Positions 1-9,297 of a DNA stretch of 13,228 nt are shown here, in pieces. The stretch is from an uncultured bacterium. GTDB taxonomy: Bacteria; Krumholzibacteriota; Krumholzibacteriia; LZORAL124-64-63. The notes beneath the pieces were generated by a model that did not search any database, was not told the origin of the DNA, and saw nothing but the letters and a program-made list of their open reading frames with translations. The position numbers and the translations under genes are program-made. The stretch is taken from assembly GCA_903847545.1 (NCBI GenBank), contig CAINDZ010000350.1, forward strand, positions 1-13,228, written 5' to 3'. Position 1 is the first letter of the stretch. Each line of letters begins with the position of its first letter.

Positions 1-164
1 CGGGCCGCGGTCATCGCCAGCGGCGCGCGGATCGCCCCCACGACGCGGCCGGCCACCGCCGGCTCGGGCCGGGCGCGCACGGGCGCCGGCCGCTCGGCCG
101 TCAGCCACGCCACCAGGCTGACCGAGCCCAGCGCCAGGGTGATGAGGATCAGGGCCTTGAACAT
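1..164 (-). CDS. Unrecognised exported or membrane-anchored protein, N-terminus only
   Basis: Only the first 54 codons are inside the window; the gene continues past the left edge. It begins MFKALILITLALGSVSLVAW, a lysine followed by a long hydrophobic stretch. This is either a signal peptide or a single N-terminal membrane anchor. A proline- and arginine-rich segment (about residues 23-40) follows, as in a periplasmic linker. The chosen ATG (164-162) has GGAGG seven bases upstream. An in-frame ATG six codons earlier (182-180) with a weaker AGGAG is possible. No family can be assigned from so short a piece. The GC-rich codon use matches the sulfate operon rather than the neighbouring DUF1016 gene. 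Confidence 0.6.
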   Translation of the reverse strand, partial: MFKALILITLALGSVSLVAWLTAERPAPVRARPEPAVAGRVVGAIRAPLAMTAA

Positions 165-305
165 GTCGGGACCTCCGGGCATCCGGTCACTCTCCTGTGG
201 GGGGCACGCAGCCGTCGCAAGGGACAGGTTAGGCGCGAACGGCGGGCGCCGCACGGCGCCGTCGAGGCGGCGTTGAACCGGGGGCGGGAAGGTTGGTTCC
301 GGGGG

Positions 306-323
306 ACTTGCGCCGGCGCAAGT
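306..323. repeat. Palindromic repeat copy 1 (downstream of DUF1016 gene)
   Basis: ACTTGCGCCGGCGCAAGT is a perfect 18-bp palindrome lying six bases beyond the DUF1016 stop codon. Its core and the following TGCGCCC (to 329) are repeated exactly at 1615-1637. It would form a strong hairpin at the 3' end of the DUF1016 transcript, but no U-tract follows. It may therefore act as an RNA-end stabiliser, a REP-like element or an insertion border rather than a standard terminator. Confidence 0.85.
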
Positions 324-329
324 GCGCCC

Positions 330-1463
330 TCAGTCCCGCCGCTCAGCAGCGCGTCGACCATCGAGCACGGCTTGCTCGATCTGCTTCGGGGCCGGCATCA
401 CCATTTCGTAGCGCGCCGCAACGATGCGGTCGTCTCCCTCCGGCAGTGTCATGCGAACGACGGCATCGTTCTTCCGGGAGCAGAGGGCGATGCCGATGGT
501 CGGCTTTTCGTGCGGTTCCCGCTGTGTGCGGTCGAACCAGTTCACGTACATCTGCACCTGGCCGATGTCGCGGTGCGTGAGCTTGCCCAGCTTCAGGTCA
601 ATGACCACGAAGCACCGCAGCAGGCGGTTGTAGAGCACGAGATCGACAAAGAAGTGGTCGCCGTCGAGCGTGATCCGCTTCTGGCGCGCGATGAAGCAGA
701 ATCCCTTGCCGAGTTCCAGCATGAACTCCTGCAGGTGATCGATGATCGCCTGTTCGAGGTCTCGTTCTCGCCAATGGGGGCGTTCGGGGAGGCCGAGGAA
801 TTCAAGGACGACAGGATCCTTGATGACGTCCTGCGGGGTAAGAAGCTCCTGGCCTTTGTGGGCAAGCGCGAGTACCTCGTCCATGTCGCGGCTGGCGGCC
901 AGGCACTCATAGAGGTGGGAGGCGATCTGTCGTTCGAGTTCGCGGCTGGACCAGCCCTGGGTGGCGGCCTCAATTTCGTAGAAGGAGCGGGCGCGGGTGT
1001 TGGTAACGGACATCAACTGGCGATAGTGGGTCCAGCTAAGTTCTTGTCGAAAATTGTATTGCGACGATGTTTCGAATTGGCTCCGCAGTGCGGAGCCAAT
1101 TTGTTGAGTATCATTATCACTGGACGGGGCTACCAGTCCCGACGCCGCGCCATAAAGCTGGTAGAACTGCCGCATCCGCTTCAGGTGCGGCAGGCTGAAC
1201 CCTCTGCCGAACCGCAGAGTCAGGCGCTCCGAAAGCTGCGCCAGTACCTTTTCTCCATAACCGGCCCGCTGGTCCCCCTGCTGCTCAACCAGGACGATCT
1301 GCCGCCCGATCTCCCAATAGGTCTGCACCATGATAGTGTTCACGGCCCGCGCCACACGGACTTGCGCGCAGTCGACGATCTCGACGACCTTCTGAAACAG
1401 GGTGTCCGCGGCGACACGGGTGGCATCGGTTGTCGCCGGCGGCTGACGCGTGTTGTCAGGCAT
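330..1463 (-). CDS. YhcG/DUF1016-family PD-(D/E)XK nuclease
   Basis: A 377-residue protein of the YhcG (DUF1016) family. Members combine an N-terminal helical, probably DNA-binding domain with a C-terminal PD-(D/E)XK nuclease fold. They are often found beside restriction-modification and other defence genes; their exact role is unsettled. Visible features are the N-terminal domain at about residues 20-108 (QTYWEIGRQIV, then LPHLKRMRQFYQLY), the family segment LSWTHYRQLM at 142-151 and WSSRELERQI at 171-180. The nuclease core follows, with D274 in FFVDLVLYN and D289-x-K291 in VVIDLKLGKL. No catalytic residue appears lost. The start chosen is the ATG at 1463-1461, which has AAGGAG upstream; an in-frame ATG twelve codons earlier lacks such a site. 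The gene is less GC-rich than the sulfate operon and stands alone, with palindrome copies on both sides. Transfer is plausible. The family call is firm; the cellular role is inference. Confidence 0.9.
   Translation of the reverse strand: MPDNTRQPPATTDATRVAADTLFQKVVEIVDCAQVRVARAVNTIMVQTYWEIGRQIVLVEQQGDQRAGYGEKVLAQLSERLTLRFGRGFSLPHLKRMRQFYQLYGAASGLVAPSSDNDTQQIGSALRSQFETSSQYNFRQELSWTHYRQLMSVTNTRARSFYEIEAATQGWSSRELERQIASHLYECLAASRDMDEVLALAHKGQELLTPQDVIKDPVVLEFLGLPERPHWRERDLEQAIIDHLQEFMLELGKGFCFIARQKRITLDGDHFFVDLVLYNRLLRCFVVIDLKLGKLTHRDIGQVQMYVNWFDRTQREPHEKPTIGIALCSRKNDAVVRMTLPEGDDRIVAARYEMVMPAPKQIEQAVLDGRRAAERRD
1075..1101. repeat. 27-bp perfect inverted repeat inside the DUF1016 gene
   Basis: AATTGGCTCCGCA, one base, then TGCGGAGCCAATT form a perfect 13-bp inverted repeat. 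It sits in codons for about residues 121-130, in the linker between the N-terminal and nuclease domains. The linker is locally AT-richer and looks longer than usual for the family, which is a judgement from memory. The repeat may be an in-frame insertion or a chance hairpin. Confidence 0.75.
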
Positions 1464-1614
1464 GAAGACTCCTTCCGATTCGGCGGCATGCTGCCCCACC
1501 GGTGCGCTCGGGCCGCCATGCGGCCAACGCGGTGGGTGCCTGATGCAACGTCATCTGGAAGGACCGTGCCATGGCGCATAGCCGAACCGGAGCAGGCCGC
1601 GCGAAGTCTCCGTT

Positions 1615-1637
1615 CTTGCGCCGGCGCAAGTGCGCCC
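1615..1637. repeat. Palindromic repeat copy 2 (upstream of DUF1016 gene)
   Basis: CTTGCGCCGGCGCAAG (1615-1630) plus TGCGCCC is identical over 23 bases to the copy at 307-329. The two copies are direct repeats bracketing the DUF1016 gene and its presumed promoter. Between this copy and the gene start (1464-1614) no convincing sigma-70 promoter was seen. Confidence 0.85.
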
Positions 1638-1650
1638 ACATACCCGCGCA

Positions 1651-1686
1651 GAAAAGCGGCGCCGGGCTCCATCGCCCGGCGCCGCT
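1651..1686 (-). terminator. Intrinsic terminator of the peptide transporter gene
   Basis: A perfect 13-bp stem, AGCGGCGCCGGGC (1655-1667) with its complement at 1674-1686, encloses a six-base loop. Read on the minus strand, the stem is followed by TTTTC. It lies 24 bases beyond the transporter stop codon, where a rho-independent terminator is expected. Confidence 0.8.
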
Positions 1687-1709
1687 GTCTTCGTTCTTCG
1701 CTCGAACGC

Positions 1710-3197
1710 CTAGTGCACGCCCTTCATTAGCCGCCGCACCAGCGGCGAGATGGCGACCAGAACTGCACCCGCGATGAGCGCATAAACACCCAGATGCCGG
1801 TAACCCGCAGTGTAACCCTGCAGCTTGACGAAGTTGTTTGCAGCCTCGTCGGGGCTGGACATCGATGCCCCAAAGATCCCGGCCACGTACTGGCCGTAGG
1901 CGCTGGCCAGGAACCACAATCCCATCATCAGCCCCTGAATCGAAATGGGGGCCAGCTTTGTCATCAGCGACAACCCGATTGGCGACAGGCACAGTTCGCC
2001 GAACGTCACCACAAGGTAGCCGAGGGTGAAGACCTCAAGCGAGGTCTTGCCGTCCTTGTCAGCGAAGCGCATCGTCCACGAGAAGATCATGAACGCCAAC
2101 CCTAGCATGAAGAAGCCGAGGCCGAATTTCACCACCGAACCCGGCTCCCATTTACGCTTCGCGAGCCAGATCCAGCCCAGGCCCAGAAGCGGTGCAAACA
2201 GGATCACGAAGAGCGAGTTGGATGAGTTGTTGATGACATTCGGCTCCATCTTCATGCCGAACAGCGAGGGGTGCAGGTTGTTGCGCGCAAACAGAGACAG
2301 TGAACCACCCGCTTGTTCAAAGATGGCCCAGAACACGACGGAGAACACGATGAATACCAGTGCGGCAACGATGCGCTTGTTCTCGTAACTCTTGAACTTC
2401 CGCATCAGTATGCCCAGATAGAGCAGCGTGGCCGGCCCGACGATGTACATGAACCACTTGGTGTACTCGGTGTTCCTGACCATCAACCAGATCAGGGGAA
2501 TGGCAAGGAGGGAGCCGACATAGGTTGCTACTTCAAGAGTACGCCGGCGCGAAGCGGGCACATTGGGCCCAAAAGGAGAGAGCCCGATCGGCCCCAACCC
2601 CCGGCGCGTCAACAGGAACGTCACCAAGCTGATGGCCATCGCCAATGAGACGAGGCCGAACGCCAGGCGCCAAGAGTACTTCAGACCGACCGAGATCATG
2701 ATGCCGCCGCCGAGCAGCGCGCCAAGATTGATGCCGGAATAGAACAGACTGAACCCGGCGTCCCGCCGGCTGTCCTTCTCGTCGTACAATTGGCCAACCA
2801 TGGTCGAGATATTGGGCTTGAAAAAGCCCGTGCCGATGATCGAGAAACACGTACCGACGTAGAACATGTCGTGTGGCGACACTGCAATCACGAGGCCGCC
2901 GATAATCATCATCGTCGCTCCCCAGATGAGCGACTTCTGAAAACCGAGGATCTTGTCGGCGAATACACCACCGATGAACGTGAACGCATATACGAATGCC
3001 TGGATGGCGCCATATTGGAGCTGCGCCGGTCCGTCACCAAGCTTTAGCTGTTCAGCCATGAAAATTGTTAGCATGCCGCGCATGCCGTAGAAACAGAAGC
3101 GCTCCCACATCTCGACAGTAAACAGCGACCACAGCTGCTTCGGGTATTTGCCCTCGAAGGACCTGATTTGGTCGAGCGTTGGCGTGGCAGGATTCAT
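1710..3197 (-). CDS. POT/PTR2-family proton-coupled di/tripeptide transporter
   Basis: A 495-residue inner-membrane protein of the major facilitator superfamily, peptide transporter (POT/PTR2) branch, which couples di- and tripeptide uptake to protons. Helix 1 carries the family ExxERF motif (E29-R33 in VEMWERFCFYG). Next come FIGGVFADKILG, the PTR2 signature FYSGINLGALLGG, and GELCLSPIGLSLM near the C-terminus. About 14 hydrophobic segments can be counted by eye, and the length is normal for the family. The ATG at 3197-3195 fits the start seen in homologues (MNPATP, then KYPKQLWSLFTVEMWERF). A GAGGAG lies only three bases upstream, which is close. The open frame runs 71 codons farther upstream, but that stretch is low-complexity Pro/Ala/Arg and overlaps the kinase stop, so it was rejected. 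Codons are clearly less GC-rich than in the sulfate operon, which may indicate a separate origin. It probably has its own transcript or depends partly on read-through from the kinase operon 148 bp upstream. Substrate range cannot be read from the sequence. Confidence 0.93.
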   Translation of the reverse strand: MNPATPTLDQIRSFEGKYPKQLWSLFTVEMWERFCFYGMRGMLTIFMAEQLKLGDGPAQLQYGAIQAFVYAFTFIGGVFADKILGFQKSLIWGATMMIIGGLVIAVSPHDMFYVGTCFSIIGTGFFKPNISTMVGQLYDEKDSRRDAGFSLFYSGINLGALLGGGIMISVGLKYSWRLAFGLVSLAMAISLVTFLLTRRGLGPIGLSPFGPNVPASRRRTLEVATYVGSLLAIPLIWLMVRNTEYTKWFMYIVGPATLLYLGILMRKFKSYENKRIVAALVFIVFSVVFWAIFEQAGGSLSLFARNNLHPSLFGMKMEPNVINNSSNSLFVILFAPLLGLGWIWLAKRKWEPGSVVKFGLGFFMLGLAFMIFSWTMRFADKDGKTSLEVFTLGYLVVTFGELCLSPIGLSLMTKLAPISIQGLMMGLWFLASAYGQYVAGIFGASMSSPDEAANNFVKLQGYTAGYRHLGVYALIAGAVLVAISPLVRRLMKGVH

Positions 3198-3289
3198 CGA
3201 CTCCTCGATTCCGTTGGCTGCGGGGTGTGGGCGGGCGGCGGCGGGCAGGGGCCGGCCCGCCGGGGCCCGGTCGGGGGACTTTGGCACAT

Positions 3290-3322
3290 CGGGGCGCCCG
3301 CCGTCAATCGGGGGGCGCCCCG
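3290..3322 (-). terminator. GC hairpin after the kinase gene, possible terminator or attenuator
   Basis: CGGGGCGCCC (3290-3299) pairs perfectly with GGGCGCCCCG (3313-3322) about 24 bases past the kinase stop codon. No T-run follows on the minus strand, so it is not a textbook intrinsic terminator. It may reduce read-through from the sulfate operon into the peptide transporter gene, or stabilise an RNA end. The rest of 3198-3289 is GC-rich with further short palindromes and no clear promoter. Confidence 0.4.
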
Positions 3323-3345
3323 GGGGGCGGAAGGCGGCAACGGCC

Positions 3346-5303
3346 TCAGGCGGCCGGGCCGCCCTGGCCGCGGCGGCGCAGCACGGCGCGCAGCCGGGCC
3401 GACAGGTCATCCAGCGAGAAAGGCTTCTTCAGCACGTCGAGTTCCCGATCGGCCACTCCGCGGGCCTCCAGGGCGTTCCGGGTATGTCCGGACATGTAGA
3501 TGACGCCGACGTCGGGCAGCGTGCGCCGCAGGCGCTCGACCAGCGTGCCGCCGGTCATCCCCGGCATGATGACGTCGGTCAGGATGACGTCCGGGCGCAG
3601 GCCCTGTTCCTCGACCATCAGCAACGCGGCCCCGCCGTTGGCGGCCAGCTGCGCCCGGTAGCCCAGGTTCGCCAGCATCAGCTCGGCCAGCTCGCACAGT
3701 TCGGGCTCGTCCTCGACCACCAGCACCACCTGGCCCGACCCGCGCGTGACCCCGTACTCGGGCCGCGCCAGCAGCTCGGGCGCACCCTCGGCCCGCGGCA
3801 GGCAGACCCGGAAGGTGGCGCCGTCTCCCAGCCGGCTCTCGACCCAGACGGCGCCGCCGCTCTGCCGCACGATGCCGTACACCGTCGACAGGCCCAGGCC
3901 GGTGCCCTTGCCCTCGGGCTTGGTCGTGTAGAACGGCTCGAAGACGCGCGCGCGCGTCGCCTCATCCATGCCGACGCCGGTGTCGCTGACGCTCAGCATC
4001 ACCCACGGGCCGGTCGACAGGCCCTCGCGCCCCCGCATGAACTGCCGGTCCACCTCGATGTGGCGGATCTCGATCCCCAGGCGCCCGCCCTGCGGCATCG
4101 CGTCGCGGGCGTTGATGGCCAGGTTGACGATGACCTGCTCCAGCTGCCCGGGGTCGGCCAGCACCGTGGCCGAGCCGGCCGCCGGGGTCGTGACCATCTC
4201 CACGTCCTCGCCCAGCAGGCGGTGCAGCATGTGGTCCAGGTCGCCGACCAGCTCGTTCAGGTCGAACACGCGCGGCTGCAGCGCCTGCTTGCGGCTGAAC
4301 GCCAGCAGCTGGCGGATGAGCCCCGAGGCGCGCTCGGCGCAGCCGTCGATCCTGTCCAGCGCGTGGGCCAGCGGGTCGTCGTCGCGCACGTTCAGGCGCA
4401 GGATCTCGCAGTAGCCGCGCTGGATCATCAGCAGGTTGTTGAAGTCGTGCGCCATGCCGCCGGCCAGCTGCCCCACCGACTCCATCTTCTGCGACTGACG
4501 CAGCTGCTCCTCGAGCTCGGTGCGTCGCGCCTCGGCCTCGTGGTGCGACGTGACGTCGCGGATGATGCCGGCGAAGTGCGCCGCCCGGCCGTCGTCGCCG
4601 CCCTCGTAACCGCCCTTGGCGATGACCCAGCGGATCTCGCCGTCCAGCCGGCGGATGCGGCACTCGAAGCCCCACTCGACCGGCCGGCCGTAGGCGGCCT
4701 CGAGGCTGCGCGCCACCTCGTCGCGATCCTCGGGCACGACGTGCGACAGCAGCAGCTCGCGCGTCCAGGGCGTGTTCTGGTCGGGGTAGCCGAAGATGCG
4801 GTCCAGCTCGCGCGAGTGGAAGCCCAGGTCGCCGGCGCGATTGACCTCCCAGACGCCGGTGCCGCTGCGCTCGAGCGCGAAGCGCAGGCGGTCCTCACTG
4901 ACGCGCAGAGCCTGCTCGGCCTCCTTGCGCGCGGTGATGTCCGAGGCGAAGACGATGGCGCCGGCCTCGCCCCGGTAATCGACCGGCTGCGCCGAGACCT
5001 CGATGTGCACGACCGTGCCGTCCGGGCGCACGATGCGCTCCTCGCGACGCTCGAGCACGGCCCGCTCGGTGTTCACGCGCCGGATGCGGTCGGCGACAAG
5101 TTCGCGAACGTCGGGGTGGAACCACTCGAGCGCGGGCCGCCCCAGGAGTTCCGCCACGTCCGGCACGCCGAACAGGCGCGCCGTGGCCGGGTTGGCGAAG
5201 GCGAAGCAGCCGTGCGTCTGGATGAAGACCGCCTCGGTCGAGGCGCCGATCATCGCCAGGATGCCCTCGTCCGCCTGGGGGATGACCCGCGGCGTCGCGG
5301 ACA

Positions 5304-5304
<1 letters not shown>
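3346..5304 (-). CDS. Soluble PAS-PAS hybrid histidine kinase with C-terminal receiver
   Basis: A 652-residue signalling protein with no membrane segment, hence probably cytoplasmic. In order: PAS domain 1 (about 12-125, ending in the PAC-like FASDITARKEAE), PAS domain 2 (about 132-255, ending in IIRDVTSHHEAEA), and a HisKA dimerisation helix with H286 in AGGMAHDFNNLL. The ATPase domain has N-box N398 (VNLAINARDAM), G1 DTGVGM (441-446) and G2 GKGTGLGL (465-472). The receiver domain (about 525-645) has acidic E531/D532, phospho-acceptor D577, S605 and K627. All key residues are present, so autophosphorylation and internal transfer to D577 are expected. Its ATG overlaps the cysA stop codon by one base (TGATG), implying translational coupling and co-transcription with the sulfate transporter genes. 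There is no output domain and no adjacent histidine phosphotransfer protein, so its target is unknown. A role in sensing sulfur status or redox through the PAS domains is inferred only from context. Confidence 0.93.
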
Positions 5305-6382
<1,078 letters not shown>

Positions 6383-6386
<4 letters not shown>

Positions 6387-7240
6387 GTCGGGTCTCCCGG
6401 GACGGCCGGACTGGCGGGAGCCGAGGTCATCCGCCACTCGATGAACGATTTCGCCGCCAGCGTGACCAGCGCCAGCATCGCCAGCAGCGACGCCACGGCA
6501 AAGGCCGCCACGAAGTTGTACTCGTTGTACAGGATCTCGACCTGCAGGGGAACCGTGTTCGTCTTGCCGCGGATGTGCCCGCTGACGACCGACACGGCGC
6601 CGAACTCGCCCATCGCGCGCGCGTTGCACAGGATGACGCCGTACAGCAGCGCCCAGCGCACGTTCGGCAGCGTCACGCGCCAGAACGTCTGCCAGCCCGA
6701 GGCGCCCAGCGTCAGCGCCGACTCCTCGTCCTCGGTGCCCTGCTCCTGCATCAACGGGATCAGCTCGCGCGCCACGAACGGCAGCGTCACGAACACCGTC
6801 GCCAGCACGATGCCCGGCACCGCGAAGATCACCTGCAGGTCGTGCGCCTTCAGCCACGGGCCCAGCCACCCGTTCAGGCCGAACACCAGCACGTAGATCA
6901 GTCCCGACACCACCGGTGACACGGCCAGCGGCAGGTCGATCAGCGTCGTCAGCAGGCTCTTGCCCGGGAACTCGAACTTCGCCACGGCCCAGGCCGCCGC
7001 CAGGCCGAACACCACGTTCACCGGCACGGCGATCACGGCGGTCAGCAGGGTCAGCCGGATGGCCGCGCGCACGGCCGGGTCGTGGAAGCCGGCGAAGTAG
7101 GCGCCCGCGCCCTTGCGCAGCGCCTCGGTGAAGACCGCCACCAGCGGCGTCACCAGAAAGGCGGCCAGGAACAGCAGCGTGACGGCCAGCAGCAGGGTGC
7201 GCAGCCAGCGGGGCTCGGCGGTGGCGGGGCGCAGGCTCAT
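6383..7240 (-). CDS. cysW: Sulfate ABC transporter permease subunit CysW
   Basis: A 285-residue inner-membrane permease with about six hydrophobic segments. The cytoplasmic EAA-type loop that docks CysA is EEESALTLGASGWQTFWRVTLP (spanning roughly residues 187-208). The later segment ARAMGEFGAVSVVSGHIRGKT is strongly CysW-like. It forms the heterodimeric channel with CysT. The ATG at 7240-7238 has GGGGAG six bases upstream and begins one base after the cysT stop codon; its own stop overlaps the cysA start. Length is usual for the family and no defect is visible. Confidence 0.95.
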
Positions 7241-7241
7241 C

Positions 7242-8081
7242 CTACACTCCCCTCAGGTGCCGGCGGCCGGACCAGCGCTGCAGCGCGTTGATCACCAGCA
7301 GCATCGCGAACGAGATCACCAGCAGCAGCACCGCGATGGCCGTGGCCCCCGCGTAGTCGTACTGCTCGAGCTGCGTGACGATCAGCAGCGGCGCGATCTC
7401 CGTCTTGCCCGGCAGGTTGCCCGAGATGAACACGACCGAGCCGTATTCGCCCAGCGCGCGCGCGAACGCCAGCGCGAAGCCGGTCAGCAGCGAGGGGATG
7501 ATGGCCGGGAAGATCACGCGCCGGAACGTCTGCGTGCGCGAGGCGCCCAGGCTGGCGGCGGCCTCCTCCACGTCGGCCTCCAGGTCCTCCAGCGCCGGCT
7601 GCAGCGTGCGCACCACGAAAGGCAGGCCGATGAACGTCAGCGCGATGACCACGCCCAGCGGCGTGAACACGGCCTTGATGCCCAGCGGCTCCAGCGCTCG
7701 GCCCAGCCAGCCGTTGGGCGCATAGATGGTCGTCAGCGCGATGCCCGACACCGCGGTCGGCAGCGCGAACGGCAGGTCGATGATGGCGTCGATGAAGCGC
7801 CGGCCGAAGAAGCGGTAGCGCACCAGCGTCCAGGCGACGACGAACCCGAACACGGCGTTGAGCGAGGCGCCGATGAAGGCGGCCCCGAAGCTGAGCCGGC
7901 ACGCGGCCAGCACGCGCGGCTCGGTCACCGTCGACCAGAACCCGCCCCAGCCCAGGCCGCGGGCGCGCAGGAAGAGCGCGCACATCGGGATCAGCGCGAC
8001 CAGCGACAGGTAGACGACGGCAAAGCCCAGCGTCAGTCCGAAGCCGGGCAATACCGAGTGCTGTCGCCGGGGCAGCCGCAC
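7242..8081 (-). CDS. cysT: Sulfate ABC transporter permease subunit CysT (CysU)
   Basis: A 279-residue inner-membrane permease, partner of CysW. Recognisable stretches are the periplasm-facing IDLPFALPTAVSGIAL, the EAA loop EEAAASLGASRTQTFRRVIFP, and FARALGEYGSVVFISGNLPGKT. The start is GTG at 8081-8079 with GGGAGG four bases upstream, nine bases after the sbp stop codon. Spacing and order (sbp-T-W-A) are those of a classical sulfate uptake operon. The sulfate-specific call rests on similarity to CysT/CysU rather than on any single binding residue. Confidence 0.95.
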   Translation of the reverse strand: MRLPRRQHSVLPGFGLTLGFAVVYLSLVALIPMCALFLRARGLGWGGFWSTVTEPRVLAACRLSFGAAFIGASLNAVFGFVVAWTLVRYRFFGRRFIDAIIDLPFALPTAVSGIALTTIYAPNGWLGRALEPLGIKAVFTPLGVVIALTFIGLPFVVRTLQPALEDLEADVEEAAASLGASRTQTFRRVIFPAIIPSLLTGFALAFARALGEYGSVVFISGNLPGKTEIAPLLIVTQLEQYDYAGATAIAVLLLVISFAMLLVINALQRWSGRRHLRGV

Positions 8082-8090
8082 CTGTCCTCC

Positions 8091-9176
8091 CTATCTCGCG
8101 TAGATGGCGTCGAACACGCCGCCGTCGTCGAAGTGCGTCTTCTGCGCCTTCTTCCAGCCGCCGAAGACGCCGTCGATGGTGACCAGCTCGAGGGCGGGGA
8201 AGCGCGCCAGCAGGTTCGGGTCGACGCGGTCGACGTTCACCGGCCGGTAGTAATACTTGGCCGCCAGCTGCTGCCCCGTCGGCGAGTACAGCCACTGCAG
8301 GTAGGCCTCGGCCACCTTGCGCGTGCCGTGGGCGTCGACGTTGGCGTCGACCACGGCGACGGTCGGCTCGGCCAGGATACTGAGCGAGGGCACCACGATG
8401 TCGACCTTGTCGGGGCCCAGCTCGTTCACGGCCAGGAACGCCTCGTTCTCCCACGCCAGCAGCACGTCGCCGATGCCCCGCTGCACGAACGTGTTGGTGG
8501 AGCCGCGCGCGCCCGAGTCCAGCACCGGCACGCGCTTGAACAGCTCGGCCACGAAGGCCTTGGCCTTGTCCTGCGCGGCGGCGACGGCGGCGGCCTGCTT
8601 CGCGTCGTCCAGCTTCTTCAGGTCGCCCAGCTCGCGCTTGAGCGCCCAGGCCCACGCCGCCAGGTAGTTCCAGCGCGCACCGCCCGACGTCTTCGGGTTC
8701 GGCGTGATCACCTGCACGCCGGGCTTCAGCAGGTCGCCCCAGTCCTTGATGCCCTTGGGGTTCCCCTTGCGCACCAGGAAGACGATGGTCGAGGTGTAGG
8801 GCGCGCTGTTGTGCGGCAGGCGCTTCTGCCAGTCGGGGGCCAACAGCCTGCTGTTGGCGGCGATGGCGTCGACGTCGTAGGCCAGCGCCAGCGTGACGAC
8901 GTCGGCCTGCAGCCCGTCGATCACCGCGCGCGCCTGCTTGCCCGAGCCGCCATGCGACTGGTCCACGGTGACGGCCTGGCCGGCTTCCTGTTTCCAGTGC
9001 GCGGCGAAGGCGTCGTTGTACTCGCGGTACAGTTCGCGGGTGGGGTCATAGGACACGTTGAGCAGGGTGACACCCTTGCCCGCCCGGGCCGGTCCTGCCG
9101 TCCCGAGAACGCCCAGGGTCACCAGGCCCGCCAACATGAGGAAACGCCCGTACTTCATACCTCGACGATACCACAT
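8091..9176 (-). CDS. sbp: Periplasmic sulfate-binding protein
   Basis: A 361-residue secreted binding protein that delivers sulfate to CysT/CysW. It closely follows E. coli Sbp as I recall it: NVSYDPTRELYREYN, QSHGGSGKQARAVI, ADVVTLALAYDVDAIA, NSAPYTSTIVFLVRKGNPK, PNPKTSGGARWNYLAAW, LDSGARGSTNTFV, and GGWKKAQKTHF near the end. An alanine/lysine-rich stretch of extra residues sits in the middle, before VAELFKRVPVLDSG. A Sec signal peptide is clear, with likely cleavage after PARA at residue 32. Two starts compete. The ATG at 9176-9174 has AAGGAG seven bases upstream and is chosen. The internal ATG at 9158-9156 has GAGG only one base away, too close. It is the first gene of the operon, behind a sigma-54-type promoter. 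CysP (thiosulfate-binding) is the alternative name; Sbp fits better. Confidence 0.95.
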   Translation of the reverse strand: MWYRRGMKYGRFLMLAGLVTLGVLGTAGPARAGKGVTLLNVSYDPTRELYREYNDAFAAHWKQEAGQAVTVDQSHGGSGKQARAVIDGLQADVVTLALAYDVDAIAANSRLLAPDWQKRLPHNSAPYTSTIVFLVRKGNPKGIKDWGDLLKPGVQVITPNPKTSGGARWNYLAAWAWALKRELGDLKKLDDAKQAAAVAAAQDKAKAFVAELFKRVPVLDSGARGSTNTFVQRGIGDVLLAWENEAFLAVNELGPDKVDIVVPSLSILAEPTVAVVDANVDAHGTRKVAEAYLQWLYSPTGQQLAAKYYYRPVNVDRVDPNLLARFPALELVTIDGVFGGWKKAQKTHFDDGGVFDAIYAR

Positions 9177-9216
9177 GGACGAACTCCTTGTCGGGGGGAA
9201 GGTGCGCCGTCCCGTG

Positions 9217-9234
9217 TCGCAAGCCTCGGGCCAA
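9217..9234 (-). promoter_or_regulatory. Sigma-54 (-24/-12) promoter of the sbp-cysTWA-kinase operon
   Basis: Minus-strand TTGGCCCGAGGCTTGCGA matches the sigma-54 consensus TGGCACG-N4-TTGC with one mismatch in the -24 box. It keeps the invariant GG and GC exactly ten bases apart. The predicted start lies near 9208, giving a leader of about 30 bases before the sbp ATG. A sigma-54 activator gene is encoded divergently next door, which independently supports the call. Confidence 0.72.
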
Positions 9235-9270
9235 GGCGCCGATTTCGTCAACTGATTTGATGGCAACGGC

Positions 9271-9285
9271 CACCGCTTTGCGGTG
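9271..9285. promoter_or_regulatory. Short inverted repeat in the sbp/activator control region
   Basis: CACCGC-TTT-GCGGTG is a perfect 6-bp inverted repeat lying between the -24/-12 promoter and the direct repeats upstream. It could be an operator or a chance GC palindrome; nothing else distinguishes it. Confidence 0.35.
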
Positions 9286-9297
9286 TACCGTATGCAG

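Noticed and set aside
1556..1571. Sigma-54 promoter upstream of the DUF1016 gene (TGGCACGGTCCTTCCA on the minus strand)
   Set aside because: The -24 box is perfect, but the essential GC of the -12 box is replaced by CC, so it is probably a chance match.
3198..3410. 71-codon N-terminal extension of the peptide transporter
   Set aside because: The translation is Pro/Ala/Arg low complexity, overlaps the kinase stop, and precedes the conserved family start at 3197.
9249..9262. IHF site between the sigma-54 promoter and the enhancer repeats
   Set aside because: CATCAAATCAGTTG has the right position but one base too many between the conserved ATCAA and TTG parts, so the match is not acceptable.
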